Shown: positions 8,032 to 19,820, counted from the stretch's first letter. The stretch is DNA of 47,939 nt from Verrucomicrobiota bacterium (GCA_016235585.1 JACRJY010000125.1:1-47939), one strand, 5' to 3'. Numbers and translations are program-made. The notes: generated from the letters alone by a model not told the origin.

Positions 8032-9333
8032 CTACGAGTTGAGCCGCCGCGCCACCATTCCTGCCGTGCGCGCGGCGGCACCCTGGTTCTCCTTCACCAC
8101 GGCGAGCGCGTTGCGGCCCAGTTCGGCGCGACGCGCTTCGTCGGCGAGCAGGCTCTCCAAAGTCTTCTCCAGTTCTGATTCATCGGCGACCTGCGCCGCG
8201 CCGCCGTGCTTCACGAACGTCTCCGCGATGGCCGCGAAGTTCTGCATCCGCGGGCCGAACACCATCGGCTTGCCCAGCGCGCCCGGCTCGATGGGATTCT
8301 GCCCGCCGTCCGCCGTCAGGCTTTTGCCGACGAAAATCACCGTGGCCTGCTCGTAGAAATACCGCAGCTCGCCCGTCGTGTTGACCAGCAGGCACTCGAC
8401 GCCGCCCGGCGCGGGCGCGGTGCTGGCGGTAATTTCCGTGCGGTAAATAAATTTCACGCCCAGGGAATTCAACTCCTCGCCCACCGCTTTGCCGCGCTCG
8501 AAGTGGCGCGGCACCAGCACGAGCAGCAAATCGGGGAACTTCCGCCGCAGCCGCTGCGCGATGGCGGCAAGAATCTTCTCCTCGCCCGCGTGCGTGCTGC
8601 CGGCCACGAGCACGGGCGCGCCGGGCGCGACGCCGATTTGCCGGAAGAGCGCCGGCACATCGAGCGCGCGCGGGCCGTCGAGCTTCGCGGCGTCGAACTT
8701 GAGGTTGCCCACGATGCGGATGGCCTCCGCGCGGCAGCCGAGCGCGCGGAGTTTCTCCGCGTCGCTCTCGTTCTGCGCGCCGACGCCGGCCATCGCGGCG
8801 AAGAGCGGGCGGAACAGGAAGCCAAACCGCCGGTAGCCACGCAGTGAGCGCTCCGAGAGCCGCGCGTTGACGAGGAAGACCGGCACTTTGAAATCGTTCA
8901 GCCGCCAGAGGACGTTCGGCCAGATTTCCGCCTCGACCAGCACCACGGCGGCGGGATGAATCACGTTCACCGCGCGGCGCACGCCGCCGGGGAAATCCAC
9001 CGGATAATAAATCTTCTCGATGTGCTGCGGCAGCCGTTTGCGCAGTTCGCCCATGCCGGTGGACGTGGTGGTGGAGACGACGAACTTGCAGTGCGGCAGG
9101 CGCGGCTCCAGTTCGCGGAGGAGCTGCGTGCAGACGTTCACCTCGCCGACGCTCACGGCATGGAGCCAGACGACGTGGCGGTTGGTGAGTGCCTGCTTGA
9201 GCCGGCGGTCATAGCGGCCAAAGCGCTGGCCGAAGCTGCGCGCCCAGCCGCCGCGCCGCCACATCTTCAGGAAGTAGAACGGCGACGCCAGCCAGAAGAA
9301 GACGAAGAACAGGACGTTGTAGGCCAGGCGCAT
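8032..9333 (-). CDS. waaA: 3-deoxy-D-manno-octulosonic acid (Kdo) transferase
   Basis: Encodes 433 residues, the normal length. A single N-terminal membrane anchor (about 4-22) is followed by the two Rossmann halves of a GT-B glycosyltransferase. The catalytic-base motif HAVSVGEV (Glu 64), VEAEIWPN, VAGSTHAGEE and the donor-binding GGQNPIEPGALGKP motif are present. It transfers Kdo from CMP-Kdo to lipid A precursor at the inner face of the cytoplasmic membrane, which implies an LPS-bearing outer membrane. The ATG at 9333 was chosen over a TTG one codon earlier. It stands alone, convergent with the low-GC gene and divergent from the aminopeptidase. Confidence 0.92.
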   Translation of the reverse strand: MRLAYNVLFFVFFWLASPFYFLKMWRRGGWARSFGQRFGRYDRRLKQALTNRHVVWLHAVSVGEVNVCTQLLRELEPRLPHCKFVVSTTTSTGMGELRKRLPQHIEKIYYPVDFPGGVRRAVNVIHPAAVVLVEAEIWPNVLWRLNDFKVPVFLVNARLSERSLRGYRRFGFLFRPLFAAMAGVGAQNESDAEKLRALGCRAEAIRIVGNLKFDAAKLDGPRALDVPALFRQIGVAPGAPVLVAGSTHAGEEKILAAIAQRLRRKFPDLLLVLVPRHFERGKAVGEELNSLGVKFIYRTEITASTAPAPGGVECLLVNTTGELRYFYEQATVIFVGKSLTADGGQNPIEPGALGKPMVFGPRMQNFAAIAETFVKHGGAAQVADESELEKTLESLLADEARRAELGRNALAVVKENQGAAARTAGMVARRLNS

Positions 9334-9452
9334 CAATTCCCGAAATTGTTTTCAGGCGCGGGTTAAAAGCCAGCCCAAACGTCCACGGAAAAGGGGGGGC
9401 GGGCGGGTCAACTCGGTCGCTGCCCCTGGGCCGCCGGGAAGTGGAGGAGTCC

Positions 9453-9482
9453 TTGTCTCGGTCCGCCGCTCCTGTTTATTCT
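9453..9482 (+). promoter_or_regulatory. Promoter of the M1 aminopeptidase, -10 directly before the ATG
   Basis: TTGTCT (9453-9458), an 18-nt spacer and TATTCT (9477-9482), then CGCGCC and the ATG at 9489. A leaderless transcript is predicted. Confidence 0.4.
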
Positions 9483-9488
9483 CGCGCC

Positions 9489-12125
<2,637 letters not shown>

Positions 12126-12187
12126 GGCGCTCCTCATCCATCCTCGCGGACACCCTCCCCCCCTCCGAGGCGGCAAGGCGGGGCGGG

Positions 12188-13594
12188 TCACATCGTGCCC
12201 GCGATGGATTCAGGTTTCACCGGCTGGATGACTTCTCTTTCCGTCAACGCCAGCCCCACATACGCGAGCAGCGCCGAGCCGAGCGAGGCGAGATACGGCA
12301 GCTCAATTTTCCACGCGTAAGTCGCCAGCAGCCACACGGCGAGGCCGGCAATCAGCGCGCCCATCGCCGCCCGCGTTCCGCCAAAGCCGTCGAACAGTCC
12401 AAAAACCATGATGATGAAAATGCCCGCGCTGCCGAAGGACGATGCGCTCTCGACGAGTTCAAAGATCGTCCCCGCCTGCAGCGCCAGCACGAAGGCAATC
12501 AGGCCACCCACCGCGACGCCGATGCGCGCCATGCGGACTTTCCGCGCCTCGGTGATGCCCGGCACGAGCGGCACGATGAGGTTGTGCGACACCACCGCCG
12601 AGGCCGCCAGCAATGTGCTGTCCACCGTCGAGAGAATCGCGGAGATGAGCGCGCCGACGAACAGAATGTAGAAGAACGTGGGCAGATATTTCTGCGCCAC
12701 AAGCGGGAGGATTTGCTCCGGGTCGGCGAGGTTCGGCACGAGCGAGACGCCGATCAGCCCGATGAACGCCGGGATGACGCCGATGACGAGGTAAAGCCCC
12801 GCGCCGAGAAAAGTGGACTTGCGCGCGATGGCCGGCGAGCGCGTTGCGATGATGCGCGAGATGAGTTCCTGCGCCACCACCGAGCCGCAGACCGGCACCG
12901 CCCATGTTTCGAGGATTTTCAGGAACGAGGTTTCGCCGCCGCCGAAAAGTTTCAGCCGCGCCGGATCCACGGCGTTCCACGCAGCCTTGAGTGCATTCAT
13001 GTCGCCAAACAAAGCGAACAGCACCGCCAGCAGGCCGATGATGATGGCGATGCCCTGCACCAGGTCCGTCAGCACGTCCGCGCGCAGGCCGCCGCTCACG
13101 GTGTAAATCACGACCACGATGGCCGCGATGGAAATGCCGACCGTCACGCCCACGCCCGCCGCGGCGTCGAGCACCTGGCCGAACGCGCGGATTTGCGCCG
13201 CCGCCCACAGGATGGACGTGGGCGCCATCAGCAGCACGGCGAACCGTTCCACGCCGGCGGAGTAGCGCTGGCGGAACAAATCCGCGAGCGTGGTGAGGCC
13301 GCGCTTCCACAGCGGCACGGCGAAGACGAAGCCCATGAGCAGCAGGCACGCCGCGTAGCCAAACGGGTCGGCGGAACCGGCGGAAAGCCCTTCCTGATAA
13401 ATCCGGCCCGCCGCGCCGATGCACGTCTCCGCGCCGAACCACGTGGCAAACGTGCTGAACGTCGCCAGCCCCAGCCCGAAGCTGCGCCCGGCCAGCAGAT
13501 AATCCGCCTCGTTCCGAATGCGCCGCGAGACGACGACGCCAATCAACAATTGGACGGCGACGTAAACCAGGACTCCGACAAGCACGGCGTTCAT
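12188..13594 (-). CDS. Sodium:solute symporter (SSS family)
   Basis: Encodes 468 residues, nearly all hydrophobic with about 12-13 membrane helices. Typical SSS features are the N-terminal DYLLAGRS motif, the glycine-rich segment FATWFGAETCIGAAG, YTVSGGLRADVLTDLVQG and the helix with ILSTVDSTLLAASAVVSHN. It imports an unknown solute (sugar, amino acid, nucleobase or similar) with Na+ across the inner membrane. It is transcribed away from the NHL protein and anhydro-MurNAc kinase genes, with which it may be functionally linked, but the sequence does not show this. An open frame of nearly 1000 codons runs antisense to it and is a composition artefact. Confidence 0.88.
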   Translation of the reverse strand: MNAVLVGVLVYVAVQLLIGVVVSRRIRNEADYLLAGRSFGLGLATFSTFATWFGAETCIGAAGRIYQEGLSAGSADPFGYAACLLLMGFVFAVPLWKRGLTTLADLFRQRYSAGVERFAVLLMAPTSILWAAAQIRAFGQVLDAAAGVGVTVGISIAAIVVVIYTVSGGLRADVLTDLVQGIAIIIGLLAVLFALFGDMNALKAAWNAVDPARLKLFGGGETSFLKILETWAVPVCGSVVAQELISRIIATRSPAIARKSTFLGAGLYLVIGVIPAFIGLIGVSLVPNLADPEQILPLVAQKYLPTFFYILFVGALISAILSTVDSTLLAASAVVSHNLIVPLVPGITEARKVRMARIGVAVGGLIAFVLALQAGTIFELVESASSFGSAGIFIIMVFGLFDGFGGTRAAMGALIAGLAVWLLATYAWKIELPYLASLGSALLAYVGLALTEREVIQPVKPESIAGTM

Positions 13595-13702
13595 GCGTGG
13601 AGAGAATCAACAGCGAAAGCGCGGGTGAAAGTCAAATGGTTCGTCCACGCGCGGCATTTCGCTGGTTTCAATCCGGCGCGGACGGCTACAATCGCCGCCA
13701 CC

Positions 13703-14695
13703 ATGCGTCGCCCGGTTTTGATCAAGTTGAATTTCTTTGCGTTAAGTTTTCTGCTTCAACTCAACGCGGGCGCGGCGGACCCGCGCCATGAAGTTGTGCG
13801 CGACTGGCCGGTATTGCCCAAGGGCCACGCGCTCGGCCAGTGCGTCGGCGTCGGCGCGGATTCGCGCAACAACGTCTTTGTGTTCCACCGCAGCGGGCGC
13901 GAATGGAGCACGCCGTTTCCCCGCGAGCCAATTGCCGCGCCGACGGTGAGCGTCATCGAAGGCCTGTCCGGCAAACTGCTCGCTGCGTGGGGCGCGGGCG
14001 AGTTCGTCATGCCGCACGGGCTGACGCTCGACCACGAGAACAACGTCTGGCTCACGGACGTGGGACGGCATCAGGTGTTCAAGTTCACGCACGGTGGAAA
14101 ACTGCTGCTCACGCTCGGCGAGCGCGGCAAGCCCGGCGCGGACACAACACACTTCAATCTTCCGACGGACGTGGCCGTGCGACCGGACGGGTCGTTCTAC
14201 GTGAGCGACGGCTACAAGAACACGCGCGTGGTGAAATTCAGCGCGGCTGGGCGGTATGAATTCGAGTGGGGCGACAAAGGTGCGGCTCCGGGACAATTCA
14301 ATCTTCCGCACGGTGTCGCCGTGGACGCACGGGGCCGCGTGATTGTGTGCGACCGCAGCAACGCGCGGCTGCAGGTGTTCGATGCGAAGGGCGCTTTTCT
14401 CGCCGAGTGGAAGGGCCTGCAGATTGGCCGGCCCTACGGCGTGAGCGTCGGCGCAGACGGGCACATCTTCGCCATCGATGGCGGCGATCAGCAGAAGAAA
14501 ATTTCTGACCGCTCCAAGGTCGTGGAGTTCGATGCCGAGGGGCGCGTGGTGGATTCGTTTGGTTCATTTGGCGCGGAGCCGGGCGAGTTTCAACTCGGCC
14601 ACGACATCGCTGTGGCGCGGGACGGCGCGGTGTATGTCGCCGAAGGCCAGGGACGGCGCGTGCAGAAATTTATTCCGAAGCCTTCCCCGCGATGA
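13703..14695 (+). CDS. Secreted NHL-repeat beta-propeller protein (peptidyl-amidoglycolate-lyase-like)
   Basis: Encodes 330 residues. A signal peptide (about 1-24, ending NAGA) precedes six-bladed NHL repeats, each with a PxGLTLDxxNNVWLTDxGxxxVxKF pattern, for example at about 110-145 and 150-190. The family resembles the lyase domain of peptidyl-glycine alpha-amidating enzymes, but many bacterial members are of unknown function. The ATG at 13703 starts the signal peptide; a -10-like TACAAT (13687-13692) lies 10 nt upstream without a good -35. The stop overlaps the next ATG (ATGA, 14692-14695), so it is translationally coupled to the anhydro-MurNAc kinase gene. Confidence 0.78.
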   Translation: MRRPVLIKLNFFALSFLLQLNAGAADPRHEVVRDWPVLPKGHALGQCVGVGADSRNNVFVFHRSGREWSTPFPREPIAAPTVSVIEGLSGKLLAAWGAGEFVMPHGLTLDHENNVWLTDVGRHQVFKFTHGGKLLLTLGERGKPGADTTHFNLPTDVAVRPDGSFYVSDGYKNTRVVKFSAAGRYEFEWGDKGAAPGQFNLPHGVAVDARGRVIVCDRSNARLQVFDAKGAFLAEWKGLQIGRPYGVSVGADGHIFAIDGGDQQKKISDRSKVVEFDAEGRVVDSFGSFGAEPGEFQLGHDIAVARDGAVYVAEGQGRRVQKFIPKPSPR

Positions 14696-15816
14696 AAAAC
14701 TTGCGCGTCCTCGGAATCATGTCCGGCACCAGCCTGGACGGCGTGGATTACGCGCTGTGCGACGTGTCGGCGGCGGGGCTGAAGTTGCGCGCGATGTGGA
14801 GCGCGGCGTTTCCGCGCGCGCTCCGGGAACGCCTGCACGCCGCCGCGCGCGGCGAAGCGACGAGCTGGGAGACGGCGCAATTGCATCACGACCTCGGGCG
14901 TTTCTACGCGGCGAAGGCCACTTCGCCCCGTGGCACGACGAAGGCGCAGTTGGTCGGGCTGCACGGGCAGACGGTGTTTCACAATCCCGACCGCCGCGCG
15001 CCCGCCACGCTGCAACTCGGCGAATCCGCTTTTCTCGCGGAGAAACTGCGCGTGCCGGTCGTGAGCAACTTCCGCGCAGCCGACCTCGCAGCGGGCGGAC
15101 AGGGCGCCCCGCTGGCGACGGCGTTTCATGTGCGGGCCTTTGCCCGGCGCGGCGCGCACGTGTGCGTGAACAACCTCGGCGGCATCAGCAACGTCACTTC
15201 AATCGAGTGGCGGACGAGCGCAAGACCGCGCGTGATGGCGTTCGACACCGGGCCGGCGAACGTGCTTCTCGACCTCGCCATGCGCCACTTCACGCGGGAT
15301 CGGCTGGCCTTCGACCGCGACGGCGCGCGGGCCGCGCGTGGCCGCGTGAGCGAGCCGCTGCTGTGCGAGTGGCTGCGGCATCCGTTCCTGCGCCGGCCCC
15401 CGCCCAAGAGCACCGGGCGCGAAATGTTCGGCGAAAAATTTCTCGCCCACGCGCTCAACGGGATGCGACGGCGGCGGCTGTCGAAGTTTGATTTCATCGC
15501 GACGCTGACGGCGTTCACGGCGCGGTCGCTGGCGGAGAATTACCGCGCGCACCTGCCAAGCTCGCCCGATGAAGTCGTGCTGTGTGGCGGTGGCGCGTCG
15601 AATCCGGTGCTGGTGGAGATGATTCGCGGTGCGTTGCGGGAGTTGACGGCGTGCGCCGAGGTCTCCACTTCCGTCGAGCACGGCTGGCCCGTGCAGGCGG
15701 TCGAACCGGCGGCCTTCGCCTGGCTGGCCTGGCTACGGTGGCGCGGGCTGCCGGGAAACCTGCCGGAAACCACCGGCGCGCGGCGGGCGGTTCTGTGCGG
15801 GCAGATTACTAGTTGA
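14692..15816 (+). CDS. anmK: Anhydro-N-acetylmuramic acid kinase
   Basis: Encodes 374 residues, the usual length. Family motifs are GIMSGTSLDGVDYAL at the N-terminus (ATP-binding loop), GLHGQTVFHNP, NLGGISNVT, AFDTGPANVLLD and VVLCGGGASNPVL. It opens the 1,6-anhydro ring of anhydro-MurNAc and phosphorylates it to MurNAc-6-phosphate in the cytoplasm, recycling cell-wall sugar. A MurQ etherase would be the next step but is not in the window. It overlaps the upstream NHL gene by 4 nt. A strong hairpin follows the stop. Confidence 0.93.
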   Translation: MKNLRVLGIMSGTSLDGVDYALCDVSAAGLKLRAMWSAAFPRALRERLHAAARGEATSWETAQLHHDLGRFYAAKATSPRGTTKAQLVGLHGQTVFHNPDRRAPATLQLGESAFLAEKLRVPVVSNFRAADLAAGGQGAPLATAFHVRAFARRGAHVCVNNLGGISNVTSIEWRTSARPRVMAFDTGPANVLLDLAMRHFTRDRLAFDRDGARAARGRVSEPLLCEWLRHPFLRRPPPKSTGREMFGEKFLAHALNGMRRRRLSKFDFIATLTAFTARSLAENYRAHLPSSPDEVVLCGGGASNPVLVEMIRGALRELTACAEVSTSVEHGWPVQAVEPAAFAWLAWLRWRGLPGNLPETTGARRAVLCGQITS

Positions 15817-15818
15817 TG

Positions 15819-15875
15819 CGGAAACCAAAGTTGCGCGTGTTGGCAACGTTTTCGTCGCCGCAACTTTGGTTTCCG
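15819..15875. terminator. 17-bp perfect hairpin between convergent genes
   Basis: CGGAAACCAAAGTTGCG (15819-15835) pairs perfectly with 15859-15875 across a 23-nt loop. It lies exactly between the stops of anmK (+) and the LarA-domain gene (-), so it can act on both strands. There is no clear T-run, so it may also be a dispersed repeat used as a terminator. Confidence 0.65.
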
Positions 15876-15878
15876 AGT

Positions 15879-17147
15879 TCAACCGTGGCGCAGAGTTTTC
15901 GGCAGATTACCCGCCGCATCGAAGGGGAGCGGGCGTGGCTCGCCCAGCACTTCGAGATCGCTGCGCTGGCGCGCGGCTTCCAGAAACGCCTCCGAGCATT
16001 CCGCCTCCACCACGTCGAGGGTGTTGCGGATCCACAACAGCCTGGCGCGCGGCGGCTCGACGAGGCCGATGGTGCCGAGCGCGACTTCGAGCACTTCGCG
16101 GTCGGTGTCGTAGTGCGGCGGAATCATGCCCACGGCGGGATAGCCGGAGGTGGTGACGTTGATCCAGGTGCTGCGCCGGTCCATCGCCTCCACCGCGCGC
16201 GTGAGGCAGAATTCGGCGTAGCCCAGGCCGGTGGCGTTGCCATGCGTCTGCTCGGTGAGGCCGCGCACAATGATGCGCTTGATCTTCGGTGATTCCTCCG
16301 GCGCGGCCTGATGCATCTGGAACTTGCGACCCACGACATTGGTGTCCATGCCGCAGCCGCTGATTTCCTTGCCGATTTCGTCCACGATCAAAATGTCCGC
16401 GTGATCGAACGGCAGGCGCGGCAGCCAGCGGCGCGCGAGGGCGAGGAGTTGTTTCTCCTGTTCCTCCATTTCGCGCGGCAGCACCGCGCAGAGGAGCGCG
16501 GTTTCGTCATGGGCGTTTTCCACGATGCCCAGCCCGCCGAGCACGCGGCCTTTCTCAATCACGCGCTGCGCTGCGCTGCGGACAATCTGGTCGAAGGAAA
16601 AATCCGCGAAGGCCCGGTGGTAAACGTGCGCGCCCGCATGCTTGCCGAGGCCGATCAGCATCATCTTCATCAGGCCGCTCTGGAGTTCGCCCACGAGCCG
16701 CGTGTGCGGCTTCACGCGGTTGACGACGAACACATGATCCGCCCCGGACGCATCGCCCGCGAAGTGAACCGGAATGCCCTCCGGCGTGTGGTCGAGGATG
16801 ACGGTCTCCATGCTGGAACGAATGGGGCAGCCGCAAAAGTCCTCGGTGATGCCGAAGTCGGTGAGGATGCGCCGCTGGCCTTCCGAAGTGCCGCCGCCGT
16901 GGCTGCCCATTGCTGCCACGATGAACGGCGGCGCGCCGAGCTCTTTGAAGAAATCCACCACGGCCTTGATGATCAGGTGGATGTTCGCGATGCCGCGGCT
17001 GCCGGCGGTGATGGCCACGGTCTGGCCGGGCCGGACGCGTTCGCGCAGATTGAGCCGCTCCAGTTCGCGCCGCGCTTCCGCCGCCACGTCGGCCACGCGC
17101 GTCCGCTCAAACTTTTGGCGGACGCGGAAGATGCGCGGAAAGGTCAT
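15879..17147 (-). CDS. LarA-domain (lactate racemase-like, DUF2088) protein
   Basis: Encodes 422 residues. The N-terminal half matches the LarA fold (VAITAGSRGIANIHLI, AAMGSHGGGTSEGQ, HVFVVNRVKPHTR). LarA uses a nickel-pincer nucleotide cofactor to racemise lactate; the histidines and lysine of this paralogue sit in different contexts from classical LarA (SGLMKMMLIGLGKHAGAH), so the substrate is probably another 2-hydroxy acid or sugar acid. No LarB/C/E cofactor genes are near. The ATG at 17147 (MTFPRIFRVRQ) was preferred to an extension that translates spacer. Monocistronic, convergent with anmK. Confidence 0.78.
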   Translation of the reverse strand: MTFPRIFRVRQKFERTRVADVAAEARRELERLNLRERVRPGQTVAITAGSRGIANIHLIIKAVVDFFKELGAPPFIVAAMGSHGGGTSEGQRRILTDFGITEDFCGCPIRSSMETVILDHTPEGIPVHFAGDASGADHVFVVNRVKPHTRLVGELQSGLMKMMLIGLGKHAGAHVYHRAFADFSFDQIVRSAAQRVIEKGRVLGGLGIVENAHDETALLCAVLPREMEEQEKQLLALARRWLPRLPFDHADILIVDEIGKEISGCGMDTNVVGRKFQMHQAAPEESPKIKRIIVRGLTEQTHGNATGLGYAEFCLTRAVEAMDRRSTWINVTTSGYPAVGMIPPHYDTDREVLEVALGTIGLVEPPRARLLWIRNTLDVVEAECSEAFLEAARQRSDLEVLGEPRPLPFDAAGNLPKTLRHG

Positions 17148-17325
17148 GGCGGCACGATAACAGTCATCGGCGGCGGGCGGAAGCCTCATTGCTGGCCTGT
17201 TGTAGCGTGACGGTTCGCGCGGGGTGGCAAGGCTGGCTGGCGGTTCGCCGGGTATCTCGCCCGCCATCCGTGTTTCATCCGTGGCTGATAAAAACCATGT
17301 TCACAATCCTCCGCCTCAAGACCGC

Positions 17326-17354
17326 TTGTGCTTTGCCCCGTGCCCGGCTAAAAT
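17326..17354 (+). promoter_or_regulatory. Promoter with -10 six bases before the start codon
   Basis: TTGTGC (17326-17331), a 17-nt spacer and TAAAAT (17349-17354), then CCCGCC and the ATG at 17361. This is among the clearest leaderless-type promoters in the window. Confidence 0.55.
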
Positions 17355-17360
17355 CCCGCC

Positions 17361-18221
17361 ATGAAGCCGATTCTTGTCGCCGCCGTGTTTGGACTGGCGC
17401 TCGCCTTTTCCGTGTCCGCCCAGCCGGTGCAGGTCGAGGTCGTCGCGGAGCAAAAGACGTTCCTGCCCAGCGAAACGCTGACCGTCGGCGTGCGCATCTC
17501 GAACCTCTCCGGCCAGGCGCTGCGCTTCGGTCTGGACAACGACTGGCTCACCTTCACCGTCCAGGGCCAGCAGCAGAAGAGCGTGCTGCGGCTCACGGAG
17601 ATGCCGGTCACGGGGGCCTTCACCTCCGAGCCGGCGACACACACGACGGCGCGGTTCGACCTCGCGCCGTATTTCGACTTGAGCCAGCCCGGCAACTACA
17701 CCGTCACCGCCACGGTGCGCGTGCCGGAGCTGGGCACGACCTTCTCCAGCCCGCCGAAGCGGTTCGACATCACGAAGGGCAACGTTTTATGGGAGCAGGA
17801 ATTCGGCGTGCCGGGGCCGCCGGGGGCCGCGCCGGTCATCCGCAAATACGCGCTCGTGCAGGCCAACCATCTCGGCCAGCTCAAGCTCTACGTCCGGGTC
17901 ACCGAGAGCAGCGGGCGGGTGCTCAAGGTCTATCCGCTCTCGCCGCTGGTGGGGTCGAGCCGGCCGGAGCACCAGATTGACCGCGAGAGCAACCTGCACG
18001 TGCTCAACCAGGGCGGCGCGAAGGCGTTCGTCTACTGTGTCGTCTCGCCCGACGGCGAGCTGCGCGCGCGGCACACCTACGATGCGGTGTCGCGCGTGCG
18101 GCTGGCGATTGATTTGGAGGGCAAGTTCGGCGTGATCGGCGGCACGCGCCGCGTGACGGCGAATGACATTCCCGCGCCCAAAGCCGAGGCCGACACCAGG
18201 GAAAGACCGGCCTCTCCCTGA
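17361..18221 (+). CDS. Secreted hypothetical protein with Ig-like beta domain
   Basis: Encodes 286 residues. A signal peptide (MKPILVAAVFGLALAFSVSA) precedes a beta-rich domain (about 25-130: VEVVAEQKTFLPSETLTVGVRISNLSG..., GNYTVTATVRVPELG) that looks like an immunoglobulin-like or BsuPI-type module. A second beta domain (about 140-265) follows, then a proline/charged tail. No catalytic motif is visible and I do not recognise the family. It is preceded by a good promoter and followed by a 200-bp spacer in which I see nothing definite. Confidence 0.65.
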   Translation: MKPILVAAVFGLALAFSVSAQPVQVEVVAEQKTFLPSETLTVGVRISNLSGQALRFGLDNDWLTFTVQGQQQKSVLRLTEMPVTGAFTSEPATHTTARFDLAPYFDLSQPGNYTVTATVRVPELGTTFSSPPKRFDITKGNVLWEQEFGVPGPPGAAPVIRKYALVQANHLGQLKLYVRVTESSGRVLKVYPLSPLVGSSRPEHQIDRESNLHVLNQGGAKAFVYCVVSPDGELRARHTYDAVSRVRLAIDLEGKFGVIGGTRRVTANDIPAPKAEADTRERPASP

Positions 18222-18421
18222 AGGGCATTTACACAAGCCCCTTTCCGCTTCTCAATTTCATTTTGAAACCTCTCTGCAAGGCTTGACGGCAAGATTCCCG
18301 CGCCTTGGCCGGCAAAAAACGGTCAGCGAATGACAACGGCCTTGTAGTGGCTTCGGGCCGCCCGCCGCACACTGCCATCGAAGCCACGGATGCATGAGGC
18401 GTCCCGCGAGCCGAGTTGAAC

Positions 18422-18964
18422 ATGAACCAGACCAATGCCAGCCGATTCGGGAAAATACTGTTGGAGCCGGGCGCGGGTGCGGAGGCCGGGGGGCTTGCCG
18501 CTGCGCCGTTCAAGCTGAAGAAAATCCTCGTGCCGGTGGATTTTTCCGCGTGCTCGCGCAAGGCGCTGAAATACGCGCTGACGTTTGCGGAGGTTTTCCG
18601 CGCGGAGCTGGTGCTGGTGCACGTCGTGCAGGAGCATTATTTTCCCGGCGCGGAGTTCGGCGCGATGGACTTCCCCATTTTGCTCTCGCAATTGAAGGAA
18701 AGCGCCGGGCGGGAGCTGCAGGCGCTCGTGCAGCAGGAAATTGCGGATCGGCTGCCCGTCCTGACCGTGATCCGCACCGGCCAGCCGGCGAACGAAATCG
18801 TCGAGGCAGCCCGGAAGGCACAGGCGGATTTGATCGTGATCGCGACGCACGGGCACACGGGCTTGAAGCACGTGTTCCTGGGCAGCACGGCGGAGAGCGT
18901 CGTCCGCCATGCGCCGTGTCCCGTGCTGACGGTGCGCGAGGGCGAGCGGGAATTCATCAGTTGA
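18422..18964 (+). CDS. Universal stress protein (UspA family)
   Basis: Encodes 180 residues. After a 32-residue N-terminal extension, the Usp fold starts KKILVPVDFSACSRKALKYA and ends with the ATP-binding signature ATHGHTGLKHVFLGSTAESVVRHAPCPVL, matching G-2X-G-9X-G(S/T). It is therefore an ATP-binding type of Usp. The ATG at 18422 follows a TTG two codons earlier. It is the first of a run of same-strand genes (small protein, cytochrome, UbiB-like, DnaJ-like) that reads as a stress/redox group, though spacings of 60-100 bp leave room for separate promoters. Confidence 0.88.
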   Translation: MNQTNASRFGKILLEPGAGAEAGGLAAAPFKLKKILVPVDFSACSRKALKYALTFAEVFRAELVLVHVVQEHYFPGAEFGAMDFPILLSQLKESAGRELQALVQQEIADRLPVLTVIRTGQPANEIVEAARKAQADLIVIATHGHTGLKHVFLGSTAESVVRHAPCPVLTVREGEREFIS

Positions 18965-19024
18965 GGCGAAAGAAATGCCGGAGCGATTGAAAACAAAACC
19001 AGCGAACCTCAAGAAAGGAAAACC

Positions 19025-19309
19025 ATGATCACCAAATACCATGTGGAATACGGCCTGGACCTGGGCGGGCACACGCAGGTGAGCAACTATCAGACGGACG
19101 ACCCCGTGGCGTGCGAGGAGTTCCTGCTCGCGCTGCTGGAACGCAGCGGGCACCTCCGCTCGATCAAGCACGAGGGCGTGGAACTGTCGCGCCACGACGC
19201 GGACAAGCTGCTCAAGACCGCCGCCGGAATGCTCGCGGCCAAGCACCTCTGCGCCTGCCTGAAAATCAAACCGGAGGAGGAGCGGCACCGCTTCGGCTTC
19301 ACGGCTTGA
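19025..19309 (+). CDS. Small hypothetical protein
   Basis: Encodes 94 residues beginning MITKYHVEYGLDLGGHTQV. There is no signal peptide or membrane segment; it is a mixed alpha/beta cytoplasmic protein with two cysteines (CACLK) near the C-terminus. A good ribosome-binding site (AAGAAAGGA, 19011-19019) precedes the ATG. It sits 60 bp behind the Usp gene and 73 bp before the cytochrome gene, so a stress- or redox-linked role is possible but unproven. I do not recognise the family. Confidence 0.7.
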   Translation: MITKYHVEYGLDLGGHTQVSNYQTDDPVACEEFLLALLERSGHLRSIKHEGVELSRHDADKLLKTAAGMLAAKHLCACLKIKPEEERHRFGFTA

Positions 19310-19382
19310 GGGCCGGCGCGCCGTGCGGCGGACGGAAACTGCCGGGGCCGGCGGCCCCGGCGCAAGTGGAAGGACTACTCGT

Positions 19383-19820
19383 ATGAGAGCGAAATTTTTT
19401 GTGCGGATCACGCTGGCCGTGGCGGCGGTGCTGGCCGCCTGGCTGGCCCTGCGGAGCGGAGCGGCACCCGCGCTGACCGCCGCCGACGCCAGCACCCAGG
19501 AAATCATGAAGCTCAAGCTGGGCTACTCGCAGGGCGCGCTCCAGGCCATCGCCATGGAGGATTATTCGCTGCTGGCGCTGAACGCGCAGAAGTTGAGCAA
19601 GTTGAGCCACGCCACCGGCTGGCATTCCCGCCAGACGCCGGAATACCAGCTATTCACCGCCGAGTTCCGCCGCCATGCCGACGCCCTGAACAAGGCCGCC
19701 CGGGACACCAACCTCGACGCCGCCACGGTGGCGTATTTCCAGCTCACCTTGAGCTGTGTGAGCTGCCACAAATATATGCGCGGAGTGAAGACCGTGCGCC
19801 TCAACTCGCCGGGCAGATAA
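19383..19820 (+). CDS. Periplasmic c-type cytochrome, cytochrome c'-like
   Basis: Encodes 145 residues. An N-terminal export signal (MRAKFFVRITLAVAAVLAAWLAL) is followed by a mostly helical domain with a single heme-attachment motif CVSCH (Cys 125, Cys 128, His 129) near the C-terminus, as in class II cytochromes c (four-helix bundle). It would carry electrons or bind small gases in the periplasm. The ATG at 19383 gives a normal signal; an earlier in-frame start adds low-complexity residues. It lies between the small protein and the UbiB-like kinase gene. Confidence 0.78.
   Translation: MRAKFFVRITLAVAAVLAAWLALRSGAAPALTAADASTQEIMKLKLGYSQGALQAIAMEDYSLLALNAQKLSKLSHATGWHSRQTPEYQLFTAEFRRHADALNKAARDTNLDAATVAYFQLTLSCVSCHKYMRGVKTVRLNSPGR

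Noticed and set aside
7261-8044. A complete integron cassette with attC around the low-GC gene
   Set aside because: Only core-site-like heptamers were found. No paired L'/R' stems were seen on either side, and the nearest downstream GTTRRRY (8038-8044) is inside the Kdo transferase gene. Kept only as a resemblance.
19323-19382. An upstream extension of the cytochrome gene
   Set aside because: The extension is Gly/Ala/Arg low-complexity and would put 20 residues before the export signal; the ATG at 19383 gives a normal one.
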